NCBI GenBank assembly: GCA_047619225.1
Contig: JBLHJX010000157.1
Span: 1 to 11,761 of the forward strand
DNA: 11,761 nucleotides
Reading direction: 5' to 3'
Origin: JABIFK01 sp047619225
GTDB taxonomy: Bacteria; Latescibacterota; UBA2968
The position numbers were made by a program, and so were the translations under genes. Each line of letters opens with the position of its first letter. Position 1 is the stretch's first letter. Below the pieces are notes generated by a model. It did no database searches. It was given only the letters and a program-made list of their open reading frames with translations, and was not told the origin of the DNA. Shown in pieces: positions 7,467 through 11,761 of this stretch.

Positions 7467-8822
7467 TCAAACATGCTCGACTTGTATGAGTTCCTGTGTC
7501 GGTCTAAATTCGCCCTGAAATTCATCGGCAACCAATTCCCCCATCACCAACCCATCTTCCACCCGATCCAACCGCACATCCACAATCTTGTCACAGGCAG
7601 CATCAGGTCCAGGAACCGACACCCGAATATAATTATCCGTGAGTCCATTCAACAGTCCATTGCCACGGCGACCTTCAAACAACACCGGCAACGTCTCACC
7701 AAAAAAGCGTTCTTGAAAAGCCGACACCTTTTCTTCACCCAACGCGCGCAAAGCCGCACCCCGCTGTTTCTTTACCTGAGCATCTACCTGGTCAGGCATC
7801 CGTGCCGCAGGCGTTTTCCCCCGTGGTGAATAGGGAAACACATGCAAATACGTCATCGGATGGTTCGCAATCAAATCATAAGTATTTTGAAACGCGGCAT
7901 CTGACTCTCCCGGAAAGCCCACCATCACATCGCCTCCAATACCCATGTCAGGTATGCGACTGGCCAACTTTTCAATCAAATCTATATATTGTGTGCGTGT
8001 ATAAGGCCGTCGCATGGCCTTCAAAACACCATCATCGCCACTTTGCAAAGGCACATGTAAATGGCGGCAAAATTTCTCACTCGATACAAAAAAATCAATC
8101 ATTGCATCGGTCACAAAAGTTGCTTCAATTGAACTCACCCGAAAACGCTGCAACCCGTCTATCTGCTCAATCGCTTCAAGCACATCGAGCAAGTGTGACC
8201 CGTCCAAATCGACACCATAATCACCAATGTGCACGCCTGTGAGAACAACTTCACCATACCCCACATCCACCAACTTCTTCACCTGTGCAACCGTGCTGTC
8301 TACTGTGCGACTGCGACTGCGCCCACGGGCAAATGGGATAATACAAAACGAGCAAAACTCATTACACCCTTCTTGCACCTTAATAAACGCGCGTGCCCGA
8401 CTGCCAAAATTATAAATATTCATATCGTCAAAATCTTTGGCACGGCTGCGTGTCACAAACGTACGGCCCATAGAACACGTATCATTCAGCAAATCCATCA
8501 ACTGCGTCTTTTCGGCATTGCCCACAATCAAATCCACTTCGGGCATCGCAGCCAATGCGTCGGGGTCGGTCTGAGCATAACACCCCACAGCCACCACCGT
8601 GCCCTCAGGTGAAACACGATGTGCCTTGCGCAATGCGTTACGAGATTGTGCATCGCCTTGCCCGGTCACAGTACACGTATTCACCACCGTCACATCTGCA
8701 ACCTCACCAAATGCCACCTCGCAATAACCCTGTTCGGCAAATTGCTCACCATACCATTGGGTATCGTAGGTATTCATCTTGCAGCCAAGGGTGTAGAAGG
8801 CCACTGTTTTTTGATCGGTCAT
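7467..8822 (-). CDS. mtaB: tRNA t6A37 C2-methylthiotransferase MtaB
   Basis: A 451-residue radical-SAM enzyme of the MiaB/RimO/MtaB family, which adds a methylthio group to N6-threonylcarbamoyladenosine at position 37 of ANN-decoding tRNAs. The N-terminal UPF0004 domain carries the three Cys ligands of the auxiliary [4Fe-4S] cluster: C14 (TLGCKMN), C50 (NTCTVT) and C81 (VGCYAQ). The radical-SAM cluster motif is EGCNEFCSFC (C153, C157, C160), followed by IIPFARGRSRSR. A C-terminal TRAM RNA-binding domain covers about residues 375-440. The TLGCKMN start and the EGCNEFCSFCIIPFARGRSRSR-type block favour MtaB over MiaB or RimO. ATG 8822 gives the family-typical N-terminus (MTDQKTVAFYTLGCKMN); a longer in-frame start at 8897 would run back through the rpsA terminator. 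The ribosome site is weak (GAG about 8 bases upstream). Confidence 0.93.
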   Translation of the reverse strand: MTDQKTVAFYTLGCKMNTYDTQWYGEQFAEQGYCEVAFGEVADVTVVNTCTVTGQGDAQSRNALRKAHRVSPEGTVVAVGCYAQTDPDALAAMPEVDLIVGNAEKTQLMDLLNDTCSMGRTFVTRSRAKDFDDMNIYNFGSRARAFIKVQEGCNEFCSFCIIPFARGRSRSRTVDSTVAQVKKLVDVGYGEVVLTGVHIGDYGVDLDGSHLLDVLEAIEQIDGLQRFRVSSIEATFVTDAMIDFFVSSEKFCRHLHVPLQSGDDGVLKAMRRPYTRTQYIDLIEKLASRIPDMGIGGDVMVGFPGESDAAFQNTYDLIANHPMTYLHVFPYSPRGKTPAARMPDQVDAQVKKQRGAALRALGEEKVSAFQERFFGETLPVLFEGRRGNGLLNGLTDNYIRVSVPGPDAACDKIVDVRLDRVEDGLVMGELVADEFQGEFRPTQELIQVEHV

Positions 8823-8850
8823 AAAAATGCTCAAATGAAATTGGGTTAAA

Positions 8851-8884
8851 TAGCAAAAGCGTTGGAACGAAAGGCCCCAACGCT
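8851..8884 (-). terminator. Probable intrinsic terminator of rpsA
   Basis: A perfect 8-bp stem (AGCGTTGG at 8858-8865 with CCAACGCT at 8877-8884, 11-base loop) is followed on the minus strand by TTTTGCTATTT. It lies 38 bases after the rpsA stop and only about 30 bases before the mtaB start. The short T-run suggests incomplete termination. Confidence 0.7.
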
Positions 8885-8922
8885 CTTGCAACAACACGTA
8901 CTAAAGGCCTAAATTTAAGCCT

Positions 8923-11037
8923 CTACTTTTTCACATCTTCTTCACTGTCATCATCTGCTTCTGCCTCAGGTGCTTCTTCAGCACTTGCTTCAGGTGCTTC
9001 TTCAGCACTTGCTTCAGGTGCTTCTTCAGCACTTGCTTCAGCACTTGCTTCAGGTGCTTCTTCAGCACTTGCTTCAGGTGCTTCTTCAGCACTTGCTTCA
9101 GGTGCTTCTTCAGCACTTGCTTTAGGTGCTTCGTCAGCACTTGCTTCAGGTGCTTCTTCAGCACTTGCCTCAGGTGCTTCTTCAGCACTTGCCTCAGGTG
9201 CTTCGTCAGCACTTGCTTCAGGTGCTTCTTCAGCACTTGCTTCAGGTGCATTGGCTTCGGCTTCGGGTGCACCATCTTCACCTTCAGGTGCATCACCCCG
9301 AGCTGCTGCTGCTTCACGTGCTTCGGCAGCACCTTCTCTGGGCTGATGGGCCTCAACAAAAGCCGTCACTTCTTCTTCGGGTGCATCACGCAAATATTCG
9401 CGTACACTAAGCACAATCTTCTTTTGCTCTTCATCAAACTCAACCACTTTCAAAGGCAAAGGATCACCTTCTTCAAAACAATCCTCTGGGTGCTCCACCT
9501 CTTCCATGCTCAACTGCGACGCAGGCACAAAACCTTCCACGTCACCGTCCAAATCTACAACCACGCCACGTTCAAGCAAACGCGACACCTTCCCATTGGC
9601 AGGGTTGCCCACCGCATAGGTGACAGCCAACTCAGCCCAAGGATTTTCAATGGTTTGTTTGTGACCCAGCGAAATGCGACGGCGGTCTTTATCGATATTG
9701 AGCACCACCACCTCAAGTTCCTGGCCCTTTTTCACAACTTCGTTCGGATGGCGAATGCGCTTGGTCCAAGACATATCTGAAATATGCACCAAACCATCAA
9801 TACCATCTTCAATTTCAACAAACGCACCAAAATTGGTCAAATTGCGCACCGTTCCCATCAAGCGTGTACCAGATGGGTATTTGGCATCCAAGTCTGACCA
9901 AGGATCGGCCTGCACTTGCTTGAGACCCAACGAAATCTTCTGCTCACCCTTGTCGATATTGAGAATCATAACCTCAACTTCATCACCAATCGACACCAAC
10001 TTAGAAGGATGACGAATATGCTGCGTCCAAGACATTTCAGAAATATGCACCAAACCCTCAACGCCTTGTTCTAACTCGACAAAAGCGCCATAATCGGTAA
10101 TGCTCACAACCTTACCAATCACCTTGCTGTCCACAGGATACTTGCCTTCAATATCTTCCCATGGATGGGCTTGCAATTGCTTCATACCCAACGAAATGCG
10201 CTCGCGCTCTTCGTCGTAATTGAGCACTTTTACTTCGACTTCATCGCCAATTGACAAAACTTCTGAAGGGTGTCCAACACGCCCCCAAGCAATGTCAGTA
10301 ATGTGCAACAGGCCATCTAAACCACCCAAGTCGATAAACGCACCGAAGTCGGTAATATTCTTGACCATGCCTTGGCGAACTTGGCCCACTTCCAAAGTCG
10401 TCAAAATTTCTTTGCGCAAACGTTCGCGTTCTTGTTCAAGTACCACACGACGCGACACAACAATATTGCGACGATTCTTATTTAACTTGATAATGCGAAA
10501 TGGGAAAACATCGCCAATGAATTGGTCGAAGTTTTTGACCTGCTTAATATCAATTTGAGAGCCGGGTAAAAAGGCGTCCACACCAAACAAGTCAACAACA
10601 ATACCGCCTTTGATACGGCGAACCAAACGACCTTCAACGATTTGGTCATTGTCATAGGCTTCTTTAATACGATCCCAAACACGCATAAAGTCGGCTTTGG
10701 TCTTCGAAAGCACCACTTGACCATCTTGGTCTTCAACACTTTCTAAGAAAACTTCAACTTCCTCGCCCACCTCAATAGTGGGTGGGTCACCAAACTCAGA
10801 AATTGAAATCGCACCTTCCGACTTAAAACCAATGTCGATCACCACCAAACCATCTAGGATGGCCAACACCGTACCCGCAACAATTTCACCCTGTTCAATG
10901 GTCTCTAATGTGCCTGCATAGAGTTCCATCATCTCATCAAAATTATCGTCGCTGTATTCGCTCTCATCAAGCACGCGCAACGCTTCTTCAGGGCTTAAAT
11001 TCGACGTCGTATTAATAACTGTAATTTCTTCTGCCAT
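8923..11037 (-). CDS. rpsA: 30S ribosomal protein S1 with six S1 domains and long acidic tail
   Basis: S1 binds mRNA on the small subunit and helps start translation. The 704-residue protein has six OB-fold S1 domains at about residues 48-112, 132-197, 217-285, 302-372, 389-459 and 474-546. Domains 3-5 are the most canonical: TDFGAFIDLGGLDGLLHITD, TDYGAFVELEQGVEGLVHIS and TNFGAFVEIEDGIDGLVHIS, each with a [W]-x(3-5)-HPS/N-type end. After residue 550 comes an Ala/Glu/Pro/Ser tail of about 155 residues, built mostly from APEASAEE repeats and ending in DDDSEEDVKK. E. coli S1 is 557 residues, so the tail accounts for the extra length. ATG 11037 is preferred: GGAGG lies 11 bases upstream, whereas the upstream in-frame start at 11067 is a TTG with no ribosome site. 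The plsC-rpsA neighbourhood is common in bacteria. Confidence 0.97.
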   Translation of the reverse strand: MAEEITVINTTSNLSPEEALRVLDESEYSDDNFDEMMELYAGTLETIEQGEIVAGTVLAILDGLVVIDIGFKSEGAISISEFGDPPTIEVGEEVEVFLESVEDQDGQVVLSKTKADFMRVWDRIKEAYDNDQIVEGRLVRRIKGGIVVDLFGVDAFLPGSQIDIKQVKNFDQFIGDVFPFRIIKLNKNRRNIVVSRRVVLEQERERLRKEILTTLEVGQVRQGMVKNITDFGAFIDLGGLDGLLHITDIAWGRVGHPSEVLSIGDEVEVKVLNYDEERERISLGMKQLQAHPWEDIEGKYPVDSKVIGKVVSITDYGAFVELEQGVEGLVHISEMSWTQHIRHPSKLVSIGDEVEVMILNIDKGEQKISLGLKQVQADPWSDLDAKYPSGTRLMGTVRNLTNFGAFVEIEDGIDGLVHISDMSWTKRIRHPNEVVKKGQELEVVVLNIDKDRRRISLGHKQTIENPWAELAVTYAVGNPANGKVSRLLERGVVVDLDGDVEGFVPASQLSMEEVEHPEDCFEEGDPLPLKVVEFDEEQKKIVLSVREYLRDAPEEEVTAFVEAHQPREGAAEAREAAAARGDAPEGEDGAPEAEANAPEASAEEAPEASADEAPEASAEEAPEASAEEAPEASADEAPKASAEEAPEASAEEAPEASAEEAPEASAEASAEEAPEASAEEAPEASAEEAPEAEADDDSEEDVKK
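8966..9250 (-). repeat. 24-bp tandem repeat encoding APEASAEE units in the S1 tail
   Basis: About 11-12 copies of a 24-base in-frame unit (minus strand GCACCTGAAGCAAGTGCTGA plus AGAA). Variants include Asp for Glu (SADE, twice) and Lys for Glu (APKAS, once). One unit carries a 12-base partial duplication (ASAE) near 9030-9046. All changes keep the frame. Silent variation is low between copies, which points to recent expansion or homogenisation. Confidence 0.95.
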
Positions 11038-11048
11038 GCGTAATGCAT

Positions 11049-11074
11049 CCTCCGCAACCGTGCCCAAAACACGG
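11049..11074 (-). promoter_or_regulatory. rpsA leader: hairpin plus Shine-Dalgarno
   Basis: In transcript order, a 5-bp stem CCGTG/CACGG (arms 11070-11074 and 11058-11062, 7-base loop) is followed by GGAGG at 11049-11053, 11 bases before ATG 11037. The hairpin ends 4 bases before the ribosome site, so it could influence access to it. Structure is read by eye only. Confidence 0.45.
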
Positions 11075-11081
11075 GGTCATG

Positions 11082-11106
11082 AAAAAAACGAACCCAAGGG
11101 CTCGTT
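11082..11106 (-). terminator. Intrinsic terminator between plsC and rpsA
   Basis: Arms 11099-11106 and 11087-11094 pair over 8 bp (AACGAGCC with GGTTCGTT, one G-U) around a CTTG loop. On the minus strand they run into seven T residues (11088-11082). It lies 65 bases after the plsC stop and 44 bases before the rpsA start. It can end plsC transcription or act as a leader attenuator for rpsA. Confidence 0.8.
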
Positions 11107-11171
11107 GCAAAATGGTCTGCATACGTCTGCCAAACCATTATGATTGGGGAGTGTAGCCAGCGCCTATAGAA

Positions 11172-11761
11172 TTATCTGCGCAAAATGCGCTCAGCAGGAG
11201 CAACCGCGCCAGCTTTCCGCTGCGCCTGACCGATTTTGCCAATTTGTAACATCACTTCTTTGCTAATAAAATCGTAAGCATCTTTGCGACGTTCGGGCAA
11301 CTGATTGGTACAAAACTGGATGGGTTGCCCAAAACGTACCGTCAAAGTATCCAAACCCAACACGGTTTTCCAAATGCGGGTTGTACCAGATATATATGCA
11401 GGTAAAACAGGGACCTGTGTTCGATAGACCAACATGCCAATGCCGGGTCTCGGTTTTAAAAATCCAGGCTTTTTATTACGTGTCCCTTCGGGAAAAATCA
11501 ACACGGGACGCCCAGCACGCAGCAACTGAGTCCAAGTCATAATGGCACTGCGATCTCCTCGCCTCCGATCAACAGGCATGGCATTCAAATTTCGAATCAA
11601 CCAGCCCAAACCTGGGGCAGAAAAGAGCTCAGCTTTAGCAAGATACCAAAGTTCACGTCCTGCCGCAACCCCTATGATTACAGGATCAACGTAAGAGCAA
11701 TGGTTAATGGCCACCACAAACCCTCCTTTTAGAGGAATGTTATGGCGTCCTTCAACCCGCA
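11172..11761 (-). CDS. plsC: 1-acyl-sn-glycerol-3-phosphate acyltransferase family protein (N-terminus cut)
   Basis: A membrane-associated acyltransferase that adds the second acyl chain to lysophosphatidic acid, giving phosphatidic acid for phospholipid synthesis. The frame is open to the window edge; about 195 residues are visible. All four family blocks are present: the catalytic H-x4-D in NHCSYVDP (bases 11685-11702), the NAMPVDRRRGD block, the substrate-binding FPEGTR (11478-11495) and VPVLPAYISGT. The residues before the first block (VEGRHNIPLKGG) are also typical, so only about 30-60 residues, including any membrane helix, should be missing. Internal GTG 11717 is not the real start, because conserved sequence continues upstream of it. 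Ends at TAA 11172-11174. Exact acyl donor and acceptor cannot be told. Confidence 0.93.
   Translation of the reverse strand, partial: RVEGRHNIPLKGGFVVAINHCSYVDPVIIGVAAGRELWYLAKAELFSAPGLGWLIRNLNAMPVDRRRGDRSAIMTWTQLLRAGRPVLIFPEGTRNKKPGFLKPRPGIGMLVYRTQVPVLPAYISGTTRIWKTVLGLDTLTVRFGQPIQFCTNQLPERRKDAYDFISKEVMLQIGKIGQAQRKAGAVAPAERILRR

Noticed and set aside
8823..8897. 25-residue extension of MtaB
   Set aside because: It would be encoded by the rpsA terminator, and family members start close to the TLGCKMN motif.
8905..8922. Near-palindrome AGGCCTAAATTTAAGCCT after the rpsA stop
   Set aside because: One mismatch, no loop and no T-run; probably chance or a weak protein-binding site.
8966..9250. CRISPR-like array
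   Set aside because: The repeats are directly adjacent with no unique spacers and encode part of S1.
8931..9410. Long open frames on both strands across the S1 tail (KHLKQVL and LLQHLLQVL repeats)
   Set aside because: They are by-products of the 24-base, frame-preserving repeat read in other frames; the rpsA frame is continuous with six S1 domains.
11038..11067. TTG start of rpsA ten codons upstream
   Set aside because: No ribosome site precedes it, while GGAGG precedes ATG 11037.
11137..11142. CATAAT on the minus strand as an rpsA -10 box
   Set aside because: It is placed sensibly upstream of the terminator, but no -35 box at 16-18 bases is recognisable; kept only as a possibility.

Overview
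The window reads as a bacterial chromosome segment of moderate GC content. Every supported gene lies on the minus strand, so transcription runs from high to low coordinates. The content is mostly core: PlsC-type acyltransferase, ribosomal protein S1, the tRNA methylthiotransferase MtaB and the mismatch-repair ATPase MutS. A few poorly characterised genes sit among them. The large polytopic membrane protein (DUF6785/DUF6784-like), the beta-propeller glycosidase-like protein and the S1 protein with a long acidic tail suggest an uncultured Gram-negative-type lineage of the Poribacteria, Latescibacterota or Planctomycetes sort. That placement is an inference from gene style only. The SPOR-domain protein supports a cell with a periplasm and peptidoglycan.

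Layout in transcription order: plsC (C-terminal part, cut by the right edge); a short gap holding an intrinsic terminator and the rpsA leader; rpsA with six S1 domains and a C-terminal tail encoded by a 24-bp tandem repeat; a second terminator; mtaB; a third, strong terminator; a remnant of a META/HslJ-associated type domain; a beta-propeller glycosidase-like gene; the DUF6785-like membrane protein gene 17 bases after it; and an intergenic stretch of about 290 bases with a decayed-looking short reading frame. Last comes a tight four-gene run: GNAT acetyltransferase, an unknown 188-residue protein, a TPR/SPOR envelope protein, and mutS, which is cut by the left edge just past its ABC signature.

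Functionally there are three blocks. The first is translation and lipid housekeeping (plsC-rpsA-mtaB), where the terminators sit so close to the next start codon that they look like leader or read-through gates. The second is a two-gene carbohydrate-related unit (propeller protein plus membrane protein). The third is the GNAT/unknown/SPOR/mutS run, whose first three intergenic distances are 3 bases, an overlap of about 17 bases and 3 bases, consistent with one operon. I see no phage, insertion sequence, CRISPR array, tRNA or rRNA. I do not see a clearly new multi-gene system. The most interesting items are the rpsA leader terminator, the expanded S1 tail repeat, the conserved-looking unknown 188-residue protein and the two intergenic gene relics.
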